Origin: Bacillota bacterium
GTDB taxonomy: Bacteria; Bacillota; Clostridia; Lachnospirales; Lachnospiraceae
Length of the DNA stretch: 64,000 bases
NCBI GenBank assembly: GCA_023436065.1
Contig: JAEZKU010000042.1
Coordinates: forward strand, 1-64,000
Direction: 5' to 3'
Part shown: piece by piece, positions 24,682-32,015 of the stretch
Numbering within the stretch: the stretch's first letter is position 1
Layout: each line of letters begins with the position of its first letter
Notes under the pieces: model-generated
Databases searched by the model: none
What the model was told of the DNA's origin: nothing
Seen by the model: the letters and a program-made list of their open reading frames with translations, nothing else
Position numbers and translations under genes: made by a program

Positions 24682-25839
24682 TTACTCATTTTTTGATAAG
24701 ACGGCTTCTATCAAACCATTTAATATATCCTTTGTTGATAAATGGTTTTTATAAGCTAATTCTTTAAGTTGCTCATATTTGTCTTTATTTACTGTAAAGC
24801 TTGCTTTTTTCCTATTTTCTTCAACCCTTAATCCATCCTCAATTACAGAAAAATCAATATTAACATTTGAGTTGTTAAGTAATGATTTAATATATACTTC
24901 TTTAATTTTATTCAACCTTAAAGGGCTATGTTTTAATTTATAACCCAGTTTATATATTGGTACTTCAAAATTGGCACCATTCTCAATTTGAATAGCTTTG
25001 TTATTTTCAATTAAATACCTTAAACCTTCTTGTTGCTCTATCAAATTACCATTACCAGGATTCGGGCAAAAAACAGGTTTATTTTGATTAAGAGTATCTT
25101 GTACAGCATGCATTGTTCCACTTTTTACTTTTGTTTCAAAAACAACTGTCCCTTGTGACAACCCAACAATAAGTCTGTTTCTTTCAACAAATCTGAACTT
25201 ATCAGGTTTAGTGCCTATTGGATACTCTGATATCAATGTACCTCCTAATTCAATTATCTTATTTGCTAATTCTTCGTTTTCCAAAGGATATATTTGATCT
25301 AAACCATGTGCCAATACAGCGATTGTTATGCCTTTGCTCGTGATACATGCTGTATGTGAAAATGTATCAACTCCTTTAGCAAGACCACTGATAATAACAA
25401 ATTCCTCATTAACCCATTGCGGTATTAAATAATTTGTAGCATTCAAAGAAAACTTTGTAGCTTCTCTTGTTCCTATACATGCTAAAGCTTTTCTATGCTT
25501 TTTTGTTAAACAGGCCCCTTTATAATATAATATCGGCGGAGGATTATTTATTTTTTTGAGATTTTCCGGATAGTACCGATCTGTAAATATTATTGTTTTA
25601 ATACCATGTAATTTGTTATTCTTTAGAACATCATCTGCATAATGTATTGCATCCTTAAGTGAAGCACTATCATGAAAAACATTTTGATATTTAATTAGCT
25701 CAAAGTCGTTTTCAATCACACTTAAATCTTCCCCATTAAATAACTTCTTAAGTTGATTTTCAGTATTATTGGCAACAATTTTGACAATTATATAATCTTG
25801 TATTTTTAACCTTTTTAAAGCTATCACATATCTTTTCAT
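24682..25839 (-). CDS. DprA-like protein with ribbon-helix-helix tail (ShosA-like)
   Basis: 385 residues. The middle has the full DprA/Smf Rossmann pattern: IGTREATKFS, ISGLAKGVDTFSH, IAVLAHGLDQIYPLEN, LISEYPIGTKPDKFRFVERN and VVFETKVKSGT. The usual DprA winged-helix end is missing; instead the last ~45 residues (KKASFTVNKDKYEQLKELAY...) look like a ribbon-helix-helix DNA-binding domain. AGGAGG precedes the ATG, 27 bases after the PRTase stop. DprA next to a PRTase gene matches the ShosTA toxin-antitoxin/anti-phage pair, with DprA as antitoxin. Competence function is unlikely in a prophage. The pair is A/T-richer than its neighbours, suggesting separate acquisition. Confidence 0.85.
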   Translation of the reverse strand: MKRYVIALKRLKIQDYIIVKIVANNTENQLKKLFNGEDLSVIENDFELIKYQNVFHDSASLKDAIHYADDVLKNNKLHGIKTIIFTDRYYPENLKKINNPPPILYYKGACLTKKHRKALACIGTREATKFSLNATNYLIPQWVNEEFVIISGLAKGVDTFSHTACITSKGITIAVLAHGLDQIYPLENEELANKIIELGGTLISEYPIGTKPDKFRFVERNRLIVGLSQGTVVFETKVKSGTMHAVQDTLNQNKPVFCPNPGNGNLIEQQEGLRYLIENNKAIQIENGANFEVPIYKLGYKLKHSPLRLNKIKEVYIKSLLNNSNVNIDFSVIEDGLRVEENRKKASFTVNKDKYEQLKELAYKNHLSTKDILNGLIEAVLSKNE

Positions 25840-25866
25840 AATAACCTCCTCACAATTTTAAATATA

Positions 25867-27063
25867 TCAATTATTAAATATATTGTAAAGAGATTCTATT
25901 TCATTTTTTGCTTCCCCATGAATCTCAAAACCGGTGCTAAAGATCTGAGTATGTGAAATATTTTTTGCTGTATAGTTTGAACTATAAACATCACCGGTAA
26001 TGTTATAATCATTTTTTTCATAACAATTACAGAAGCTGCCTAAGGATACAAATATTATTTTATTTGCACCTAAATTTATAAAAATATTTCTTATAGCTTC
26101 AAATGTATTTCCATGAGTCAAATAATCATCAAATATACAAACATTCAAATTTCCCTCTCTTCTTAATGTATCGATTTTTTGTTTATATTCTGGATTGATA
26201 CATATTGTTTCAAATTCCTTTAAAGCACCATATTTAATTCTATCATTGCTATCGCTAAAATGCGCTTTTTGCTTTACTGTATGTCTTTGTATTACATTTT
26301 TCAAAGTAGCATTTCTAGGATCAAATCCCTTGTTTATTATTCTTGCATATTCTTTAAATTCAAAAACAATATTATTTAATGATGTATCAGAAGATGGAAT
26401 CATACCCCATAGAGTAATGTCGTCGAATAACTTAACATTCGTCATACCCGACAAAAAATGATATAAAAGTATTTCATAATATTTTCGACTAGCTCCTCTT
26501 TTTAATAAACGCTCAAAATTTTCAATCATTTCGCGTTCTTGAACACTTTGAGCATATCTTACAAATCTAGCATCCATCAAAGAAAACACGGTGGTTATTT
26601 TATCGACTTCTATTTTTGAATACCAATAATTGTGGTTATTTAATGTCTGTATTAACTTAATTAATTGCTGAACATTATCAACCTTAACTCCATAATGTTC
26701 AGCCTTGTCCTCCATATTAAGCCACGACGGTACTACAAAAAGGATTTTATTATTAACAGCTAATTGAAAATCAGCATTTTTCTTACCTACAATAACATAA
26801 TAATTTTTATGGTCCTTATTTTTTAAAATTACTGTTTCAAGAGATTGCCTTGTACGAAATTCAAATTTATAATCCTTATAATTTTCTTTATAAATTCTTT
26901 TAGCTTCTTCTAAATATCTTCTATCACCGGAATAAAAGCATACAACGTTCATATCTTCAGACAATATGTCATTTAGTTCTTTTCTCAAACTATCAAGGAT
27001 ACTAAAGTCCGTATATTCCGCTCTTTTAATTAAGTCCAAATTACATAAGATTACTTTTTGCAT
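25867..27063 (-). CDS. Phosphoribosyltransferase-domain protein (ShosT-like toxin)
   Basis: 398 residues. The N-terminal ~130 residues look like a HAD/Rossmann-type fold (VILCNLDLIKR, VVCFYSGDRRYLEEAKRIYK, YYVIVGKKNADFQLA) that lacks the catalytic DxD of true HAD enzymes. The C-terminal half is a type I PRTase, with the PRPP-loop motif VCIFDDYLTHGNTFEAI at about 308-324. In the ShosTA family the PRTase protein is the toxic, phage-protective partner of a DprA-like protein. It is the first gene of the operon, with its own promoter and GGGGGA ribosome binding site. Its exact substrate cannot be read from sequence. Confidence 0.8.
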   Translation of the reverse strand: MQKVILCNLDLIKRAEYTDFSILDSLRKELNDILSEDMNVVCFYSGDRRYLEEAKRIYKENYKDYKFEFRTRQSLETVILKNKDHKNYYVIVGKKNADFQLAVNNKILFVVPSWLNMEDKAEHYGVKVDNVQQLIKLIQTLNNHNYWYSKIEVDKITTVFSLMDARFVRYAQSVQEREMIENFERLLKRGASRKYYEILLYHFLSGMTNVKLFDDITLWGMIPSSDTSLNNIVFEFKEYARIINKGFDPRNATLKNVIQRHTVKQKAHFSDSNDRIKYGALKEFETICINPEYKQKIDTLRREGNLNVCIFDDYLTHGNTFEAIRNIFINLGANKIIFVSLGSFCNCYEKNDYNITGDVYSSNYTAKNISHTQIFSTGFEIHGEAKNEIESLYNIFNN

Positions 27064-27086
27064 AAGTTCGTCCCCCTTTTATCCAA

Positions 27087-27115
27087 ATACTACCACAATC
27101 TGACAGATTTTACAA
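27087..27115 (-). promoter_or_regulatory. Promoter of the PRTase-DprA operon with internal palindrome
   Basis: On the minus strand: TTGTAA (27110-27115), a 17-base spacer and TAGTAT (27087-27092). The spacer contains the perfect palindrome AATCTG-A-CAGATT (27097-27109). A protein bound there would block RNA polymerase. The DprA-RHH product is the obvious candidate for autorepression. Confidence 0.8.
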
Positions 27116-27120
27116 CAATA

Positions 27121-27152
27121 AAAAGGCACTCAGTTGAATCCGAATGCCTTTT
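27121..27152 (-). terminator. Terminator upstream of the PRTase operon
   Basis: AAAAGGCA and TGCCTTTT arms. Read leftward it is followed by TTATTGTTG; read rightward by ATAAAGG. It separates the tRNA-like RNA and the late-regulator transcript from the PRTase promoter. Confidence 0.75.
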
Positions 27153-27195
27153 ATAAAGGGGAGTATAAGCACAGTCCCTCCGAGGGAGTGAGGGA

Positions 27196-27266
27196 GTGGA
27201 ACGGCAGGATTCGAACCCGCATCCATTTGCATACGATCAATGCTCTGCCTATTGAGCTACGTTCCT
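27196..27266 (-). tRNA. tRNA-like gene with degenerate anticodon arm
   Basis: The minus strand has a 6-bp acceptor (GGAACG/CGTTCC), TA at positions 8-9, a canonical D arm (GCTC...GAGC) and a canonical T arm (GCGGG-TTCGAAT-CCTGC). The stretch between D and T arms is only 21 bases, two short of normal. The best anticodon stem is 3-4 bp with a bulged A, loop ATCGTATG, giving a doubtful CGT anticodon. No CCA is encoded. It may be a decayed or truncated phage tRNA, or a tRNA mimic. Confidence 0.55.
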
Positions 27267-27358
27267 ATTGCCCTTACAGGGAAATCAGCCAGCAGGTTCT
27301 TACACCTGCCAGCCGCACAGGAGGTTACCTCAATGGCAACCTTCCACCTTAAATAATA
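27267..27358 (-). ncRNA. Structured leader of the tRNA-like RNA
   Basis: Three hairpins in a row on the minus strand: GGAAGGTTGCC with GGTAACCTCC; GCAGGT with ACCTGC around GTAAGA, extended by GGCT-rich flanks; and CCCT with AGGG. There is no reading frame. The three plus the tRNA-like fold make about 160 bases of structured RNA between the late regulator and a terminator. Confidence 0.4.
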
Positions 27359-27799
27359 TCATCTTTTTTGTGGAATTGTTGGAAAGTTCAAATAATCGTG
27401 TATCTTCTTCCCTATGCCGCTCCAATCCCTGTTTAGTAGCTCACCGATCTCTCGAAGCTTCTTCCCATCTATGTACCTGTATTGAAAGATCATTCTCAGC
27501 TCACTGTCCGGAATATCATCAATAAACTGTTCGATCCGTAGGACCGCAGCTCTGGCTTCCGTCTGACGTGCCCGATACATTGCGATTAGCTTATCCCGTT
27601 CTGAAGCTTCCCCAGGATCTTCAACGACGACATCCATATGGAACTCGATGTACGGGAAATATTTTGATGATCCAGTTACCTTGCTGTGACAGGTTGAGAG
27701 TTCTTTGTCCAGGAGTATATTGATCCGATTCTCCAGATCCGCGATCTCACGCTGTTTCGCTTTGTACTGACATAAATCCTTATCCGTCAAATCAATCAC
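27359..27799 (-). CDS. RinA/ArpU-like late transcription regulator
   Basis: A 146-residue protein: N-terminal coiled-coil-like region (YKAKQREIADLENRINILLD) and a C-terminal sigma-4/HTH-like part (LRMIFQYRYIDGKKLREIGELLNRDWSGI). Proteins of this shape (DUF1492/RinA/ArpU group) switch on late genes in Gram-positive phages. It sits at the end of the early block ahead of the terminase genes, consistent with that role. Confidence 0.75.
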   Translation of the reverse strand: MIDLTDKDLCQYKAKQREIADLENRINILLDKELSTCHSKVTGSSKYFPYIEFHMDVVVEDPGEASERDKLIAMYRARQTEARAAVLRIEQFIDDIPDSELRMIFQYRYIDGKKLREIGELLNRDWSGIGKKIHDYLNFPTIPQKR

Positions 27800-28025
27800 C
27801 TCTCATCCGTCCCACCTGCATATGACTGTATCCGCAGTAGTGTTTTGTCTTGCCATTACGGGATATCTTGTAATGATAATTAGCCTTATCCATACGACTA
27901 TTAAACCTGATCTCTTTGCCACATACCGCACACTGCTCCGGCTCGACTGCCCGGAATAATTTCTGTTCAGATGGACTCAGAGAAGTTGATGTGCCACTAA
28001 ATGGTTTGACGTTATTAGCTTCCAT
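27792..28025 (-). CDS. Small zinc-finger phage protein
   Basis: A 77-residue protein with CAVCGKE and a later HYCGYSHMQVGRM, four plausible metal ligands (C-x2-C ... C-x3-H) on a basic surface. It overlaps the next gene by 8 bases. Possibly nucleic-acid binding; no firm function. Confidence 0.6.
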   Translation of the reverse strand: MEANNVKPFSGTSTSLSPSEQKLFRAVEPEQCAVCGKEIRFNSRMDKANYHYKISRNGKTKHYCGYSHMQVGRMRGD

Positions 28026-28059
28026 TGCTGCTCTGGCAGCTTCAATCCCTTTTTTCCAC

Positions 28060-28746
28060 TTAGGGACGCTCCGTTTCTTCCGGTTGCTTGTCCGGCTTAT
28101 CAGGATGTCTTTCTGCTTTCTTGCGCTTGATATCGTGCAGGTATAGGAAATTGTTTATCTTGCCTTCACTGACTCCGTAATAATTAGCTATATACTTCCG
28201 GTCTTTGCCCTCATCGATATACATTCTTCGAATATCAGCTTCAGTCATATTGGGAGGAGTTTTCACCCTCTTGTCCTTCTTCGCCGGATACATGTCCAAG
28301 GATTTGTCCTCAGGCTCCTGCTTGTCCTCGGCGGTAATGCTTTGTACTTCGAATTTCTCTGCCGGCTTCTCCGGGACCTGATCGGGCACGATGGCTGTTT
28401 CTCCGTTACAATTTGTCACAACGGTTACCGATTTTTGAGAAGAGCAGTCTACTCCAGCAACCGGTACCAGACCAAGAAGCTGCTCCAACTCCTTCGCGTC
28501 CTCCATTTGGAACAAGTCGAACACATTAAGCAATATCTCGATAACCCTGTTGTACTGATTGTTATTTAGCCTGTTTTTAAGGGAGATGTTATCTGCTTCA
28601 GCCAAAAGGTGTATTTCATATGACTTCTTATCTGCAACTGCTTCTTTTAGACCTTGGGTGTATTCAATGTTCTGCCTTGCAATCTTTATCTTTTCATCCT
28701 CTGCGATTCTCTGATCTGCCCGTTTCAATAATTCTTCTCTATTCAT
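28060..28746 (-). CDS. Phage protein with C-terminal helix-turn-helix
   Basis: A 228-residue protein: helical N-terminus (REELLKRADQRIAEDEKIKI), acidic middle (ITAEDKQEPEDKSLDMY) and an HTH-like segment near the end (IRRMYIDEGKDRKYIANYYG, then VSEGKINNFLYLHDIKRK). It ends in a Pro/Glu/Lys-rich tail. Probably DNA binding; specific role unknown. Confidence 0.6.
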   Translation of the reverse strand: MNREELLKRADQRIAEDEKIKIARQNIEYTQGLKEAVADKKSYEIHLLAEADNISLKNRLNNNQYNRVIEILLNVFDLFQMEDAKELEQLLGLVPVAGVDCSSQKSVTVVTNCNGETAIVPDQVPEKPAEKFEVQSITAEDKQEPEDKSLDMYPAKKDKRVKTPPNMTEADIRRMYIDEGKDRKYIANYYGVSEGKINNFLYLHDIKRKKAERHPDKPDKQPEETERP

Positions 28747-28748
28747 CC

Positions 28749-29066
28749 TCAGTTCCTTTCCCAGTCAATTAATTGACCGCAATACTGACAATAAACCTCA
28801 GTAGATAACGCTTTATGTACTGCTTCACCACAGGAAGGACATACATTCTTGCAGCAGCTGTCACTCTGGATTTTTTTGGGCATCTGCTTACCTCTTAACT
28901 CTAACAATTCCAGAATTAATTTATTAAGAGGGCAATGATCGCAATTATTATCTCCGCAAAGTTCATCGTCTAGGCATTGTATGACACTTACTGTAGAACC
29001 TATATCATCGTCGTCCGATTCTAGTATCCATCCTTTAATATCTTTTTCGATCTTACATCTATTCAT
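28749..29066 (-). CDS. Cys-rich zinc-ribbon phage protein
   Basis: A 105-residue protein with one Cys cluster, CGDNCDHCPLN, and a C-terminal ribbon CPSCGEAVHKA...YCQYCGQLID. The start at 29066 is chosen because AGGAGG lies 8-9 bases upstream; the frame is open further but lacks a ribosome binding site. It ends 2 bases before the downstream start. Confidence 0.6.
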   Translation of the reverse strand: MNRCKIEKDIKGWILESDDDDIGSTVSVIQCLDDELCGDNNCDHCPLNKLILELLELRGKQMPKKIQSDSCCKNVCPSCGEAVHKALSTEVYCQYCGQLIDWERN

Positions 29067-29079
29067 CCTCTTTTTCCTC

Positions 29080-29238
29080 CTATTCTCCATTTTCAACAAT
29101 GGTTCCTATGTCTTCAACCTTGCTCCGGATTACTTTGCATCCGGTCATGTTCTCAACCATCTGATCCAATAATTCTAAGAATGTATCATCCAGGACTATG
29201 CCGTCCTCAATTTGTACCTGATAAATTATTTCCTGCAT
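29080..29238 (-). CDS. Small acidic phage protein
   Basis: A 52-residue frame starting MQEIIYQVQIEDGIVLDDTF, ending GTIVENGE. AAGGGAGATAAGG lies upstream of the ATG, and the frame fills the gap between the ASCH gene and the zinc-ribbon gene with the normal tight spacing. No domain recognised. Confidence 0.6.
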   Translation of the reverse strand: MQEIIYQVQIEDGIVLDDTFLELLDQMVENMTGCKVIRSKVEDIGTIVENGE

Positions 29239-29240
29239 CC

Positions 29241-29678
29241 TTATCTCCCTTCTTCAATCAACGGAATATCATGATTCCATAATCTCTGTTTTCCCTTTGC
29301 CAGTATTGACTCCGGAAGTTTAATGATATCTTCTAATAGCCAAGCATATCTTCCAGGCGTATAATCGCCAAAAGCATATTCCGACGGATTGTCTCTTTTG
29401 ACAACCGATGCAAAACCTTCTGTTATCTGAATGCAATGAGTCAATCTCGCATAACCAATTATTTCACCTCTTGGAAGATCTCTATACTTGTCTAATAATT
29501 CTTGGTGCTGTGCTTTTAAAATTGCATTGTAATTAAGTCCATAAGGTATGTAAGGTATTTTTGCTGCGTGAATTCCGATTAGTCCTCGATAGTCTGTTTT
29601 CCATGATCTGGTTTCAATATGCTTCTTACCTTCTACGATTAGGCTTGCCCACGGCTGCCATAATGTTATTACCTTCAT
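29241..29678 (-). CDS. ASCH-domain protein
   Basis: About 145 residues starting MKVITLWQPWASLIVEGKK, the classic ASCH opening, with IETRSWKTDYRGLIGIHAAK and ending in a Trp-rich strand (GRYAWLLEDI). ASCH domains bind RNA or modified nucleosides; in phages they are common in early gene clusters and their partners are mostly unknown. The start is chosen at this Met because CAGGAG precedes it and the extra upstream 34 codons are not domain-like. Confidence 0.8.
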   Translation of the reverse strand: MKVITLWQPWASLIVEGKKHIETRSWKTDYRGLIGIHAAKIPYIPYGLNYNAILKAQHQELLDKYRDLPRGEIIGYARLTHCIQITEGFASVVKRDNPSEYAFGDYTPGRYAWLLEDIIKLPESILAKGKQRLWNHDIPLIEEGR

Positions 29679-29703
29679 TTGCTCATCTCCTGTATAGACT
29701 GGT

Positions 29704-29732
29704 TTGATATATATTCCACAAAATGGTATAAT
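29704..29732 (+). promoter_or_regulatory. Strong rightward promoter for the HEPN-like gene
   Basis: TTGATA, 17 bases, TATAAT. It lies in the upstream region of the leftward ASCH gene and points the opposite way. No repressor operator like those of the lysogeny switch is present. Confidence 0.8.
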
Positions 29733-29762
29733 GTATAAAATACGATAAGGCAGGTGATTTTT

Positions 29763-30269
29763 ATGGATTTTTTTACCCAAAACGACATTCTTACAGATAT
29801 CAACTCAATAAATGACATTTTAGCTACTGATATTTTTGCACCTAAAAATGCACATAACCCTTTAGTTCGACCTGCATTTATTAGTCTACTTATACACTTA
29901 CGAGATTTAATGTATAAGACAGATAAATATTCTCAAAGAATAGATTTTACAGATGATGTTATAACCACTTCAGACATAAGGGATGTTACTGACCTGATAA
30001 AATATGTTCGTGATGCCTTATGTCATCCTGATTCTCCTAACCATTATCTTATTAAAGGCAATGTAAAAGCAACTTTCATGATTTCATACGGAAAATGTCA
30101 TCTGTTATCTATAGGCAATATAAATATATTTTCCGAGTATGATGATGACATCTGTTTCTGTTTTGGAGAATATAGAATTTATTTTAATCGCCATATAATT
30201 CGTGCATTTAACGAAGCAAAGCAAAGATTGTCGCCACTATTACCGCCTTCATTTCAAAACAAGCTATAA
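29763..30269 (+). CDS. HEPN-like candidate, rightward cargo gene
   Basis: A 168-residue protein. It is helical in the first half and contains IKYVRDALCHPDSPNH (Arg83, His88), matching the R-x4-6-H motif of HEPN RNases. The second half looks beta-rich. It is alone in facing right within a leftward early block, has its own consensus promoter and a terminator hairpin after it. That is the usual design of a prophage-encoded defence or exclusion gene. No partner antitoxin is evident. Start 29763 is chosen over a GTG at 29754 because AAGGCAGGTG is then placed correctly. Confidence 0.6.
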   Translation: MDFFTQNDILTDINSINDILATDIFAPKNAHNPLVRPAFISLLIHLRDLMYKTDKYSQRIDFTDDVITTSDIRDVTDLIKYVRDALCHPDSPNHYLIKGNVKATFMISYGKCHLLSIGNINIFSEYDDDICFCFGEYRIYFNRHIIRAFNEAKQRLSPLLPPSFQNKL

Positions 30270-30279
30270 TTCATCCACA

Positions 30280-30324
30280 GCACTTCGGTCCGGGGAAGAG
30301 AATTCTCAGCTCTGGCCGGAGTGC
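30280..30324. terminator. Terminator hairpin after the HEPN-like gene
   Basis: GCACTTCGG pairs with CCGGAGTGC (one G-T pair), with an inner GAGAATTCTC palindrome, followed by TATCTTTT. It lies just right of the stop at 30269. Bases 30270-30376 have no gene. Confidence 0.65.
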
Positions 30325-30376
30325 CTATCTTTTCCAGCTATGCGCTGCTTACTCCCGGGATATCGTAAAAGTGTTC

Positions 30377-30622
30377 TCATCTTACCTCCTCGGATCTGCT
30401 TTCCTTGATAAACCTGCGTATCAGATCATAATCCTTATCCATTACACTTAGGTGCTCTTTCGAATTGGCCTTACAGTAGATAATGACATAATCACTATCT
30501 TTAACTGCTCTGAGTACTTCGTATGGATTTTTACTTGTAGCAAGTATCTTATACCCGTTCTTCTCAAGCCAATCTTCTAATTCATTGAGCTTGCTTTTAT
30601 GTAACAATTCCCTTGTTGCCAT
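30377..30622 (-). CDS. Small phage protein
   Basis: An 81-residue protein, MATRELLHKSKLNELEDWLE..., with an alternating alpha/beta pattern (YKILATSKNPYEVLRAVK, DYVIIYCKANSKEHL). Short proteins like this are widespread in clostridial prophage early regions. Its ATG overlaps the stop of the preceding frame (TAATG), so they are translationally coupled. No function assigned. Confidence 0.6.
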   Translation of the reverse strand: MATRELLHKSKLNELEDWLEKNGYKILATSKNPYEVLRAVKDSDYVIIYCKANSKEHLSVMDKDYDLIRRFIKESRSEEVR

Positions 30623-30795
30623 TAATATTTACCTCCTTCTCCAGACACCAGGTATGTACAAAGCAGTACCCCCCCCCGGCTGGTTTTCGTAGCTTGAAAC
30701 TTTTCTTCTTCTGCCTCGGATTCCATGATCTCATTCTGGCAGATCCGACACAGGGAGTGTTTGGCTTTATCAATTAATTGCGGTGTGTATTCCAT
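30622..30795 (-). CDS. Small Cys-rich frame containing a G9 tract
   Basis: As given, a 57-residue frame starts MEYTPQLIDKAKHSLCRICQ and reads through nine Gs (C9 on the plus strand, 30669-30677), then ends at a stop overlapping the next ATG. With eight Gs the frame would instead read ...YCFVHTWCLEKEVN and continue over the next start, completing a C-x2-C...C-x2-H-x2-C zinc site. The tract may be phase-variable or a homopolymer read error. No function assigned. Confidence 0.5.
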   Translation of the reverse strand: MEYTPQLIDKAKHSLCRICQNEIMESEAEEEKFQATKTSRGGVLLCTYLVSGEGGKY

Positions 30796-30797
30796 TG

Positions 30798-32003
30798 TCA
30801 GGCTCCCTTCTTCTGAAGCTCTTTCAGATACCTTTCGTAGTTATTTCCAACGTCTAATAACCAGACAGACACCATATTAGTTATCCTGTCAATAACTTCC
30901 CATGAGAGATCATATCCGCCATCAACACTAACCTTGTTAATCACTTTTTTAATCTGACTATATTGTGATGTACCGGATGAATTGATGAAGTCGACAAGCT
31001 TCTTTGGCATGACAAATTGGATGTCTTCAGGTACCGTCTGTATGATATCGGCTTCTACGGTTTCAACCGGATCAGTATCATCGCTGATAACCTCCTTATG
31101 CCATTCTTCCTCTTCGTTGTAGCAATCAAATTCCAATTCATCTGAATCAGATAGATTGTCCACATCATTCTCGGTTTCCGGCTGGTTGTCCACAGTTTCG
31201 GGCGGATCGTTCACGGTTTCTGGGATATCGTCCGATTTCGGTTCATCATCTACCGAATACTTCAAATACAGATGCATGAATTCACTAGCGGATATTTCCG
31301 ATTTGTCATTGTCCCAGGAAAGCTCTATCATGTATAGATTGCCTCCAAAACTACGATGAAACATGAATTCATATTTGGGATGGCCGTTTTCTGAGATTGA
31401 TGACTGTCCTGAGCAACCATGGAGTGTCAGGAAGAAATCCCATGCTGCACTCAGCCCTTTTTCGGCTATATCTCTTTCAAGATATTTTCTCCAGAGTGAT
31501 AATACACATGATTTTTCGTGCATCAGGTGATCGAGGATTTCGGCTGTTTTGCTTTTAACTGGTTCCTGTTTCGACGTCGAAACAACTTCCTCCGGCTTTC
31601 TTATCTCTCTGATCTCCGCTACAGTGGTAACCGGTGTCACCTGCTCCAGCTGCTCGTCGGTCAGATAAAGCATCTCTGACAGCTTGCTACTTGAGAAGTC
31701 TTTGTACTGATCCAGCAGAATAGGACTGTTACCATCCTTGCTAAACCGGTCATTGATGGCCATGAACTTACTGGCTTGCGATTTACTGATACCAAATTCA
31801 GCCTGAGCCAGATCCCAGATGTTCTCACAACCGTCCTGTGTGTACATCTGGTTATCTCGTATGTATTTCAGGTAATACCCGATCGCTACGAAGCTCCGGC
31901 AGGTATTATTGATATTATCCTGGATAAATCCTTTAGCATCCTCGTATTGCAAATCCCGGTACCATTCCAGGTTAGTGATTACCTCTTGCAGTTCTTCACT
32001 CAC
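30798..32003 (-). CDS. Phage DNA-binding protein with ParB-like HTH and acidic linker
   Basis: 401 residues. The N-terminal third has helices and an HTH (FGISKSQASKFMAINDRF) of the kind found in ParB/KorB and DUF3102-type proteins. The middle is a Pro/Asp/Glu-rich linker with near repeats (PETVNDPPETVDNQPETEND), and a helical C-terminal domain follows. The gene carries inside it the 18-bp parS-like palindrome, encoding VSTSKQ. A role in DNA partition, replication control or origin binding is possible. Start is GTG. Confidence 0.65.
   Translation of the reverse strand: MSEELQEVITNLEWYRDLQYEDAKGFIQDNINNTCRSFVAIGYYLKYIRDNQMYTQDGCENIWDLAQAEFGISKSQASKFMAINDRFSKDGNSPILLDQYKDFSSSKLSEMLYLTDEQLEQVTPVTTVAEIREIRKPEEVVSTSKQEPVKSKTAEILDHLMHEKSCVLSLWRKYLERDIAEKGLSAAWDFFLTLHGCSGQSSISENGHPKYEFMFHRSFGGNLYMIELSWDNDKSEISASEFMHLYLKYSVDDEPKSDDIPETVNDPPETVDNQPETENDVDNLSDSDELEFDCYNEEEEWHKEVISDDTDPVETVEADIIQTVPEDIQFVMPKKLVDFINSSGTSQYSQIKKVINKVSVDGGYDLSWEVIDRITNMVSVWLLDVGNNYERYLKELQKKGA
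31567..31584. repeat. 18-bp perfect palindrome, copy 2 (parS-like)
   Basis: TGTTTCGACGTCGAAACA, identical to 4251-4268. Here it is inside the coding sequence of the HTH protein. Confidence 0.8.
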
Positions 32004-32015
32004 GCTTATCCCCCT

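Noticed and set aside
24682..25839. DprA as a competence/transformation gene
   Set aside because: It lies in a prophage, paired with a PRTase gene, and carries an RHH tail instead of the normal DprA C-terminus.
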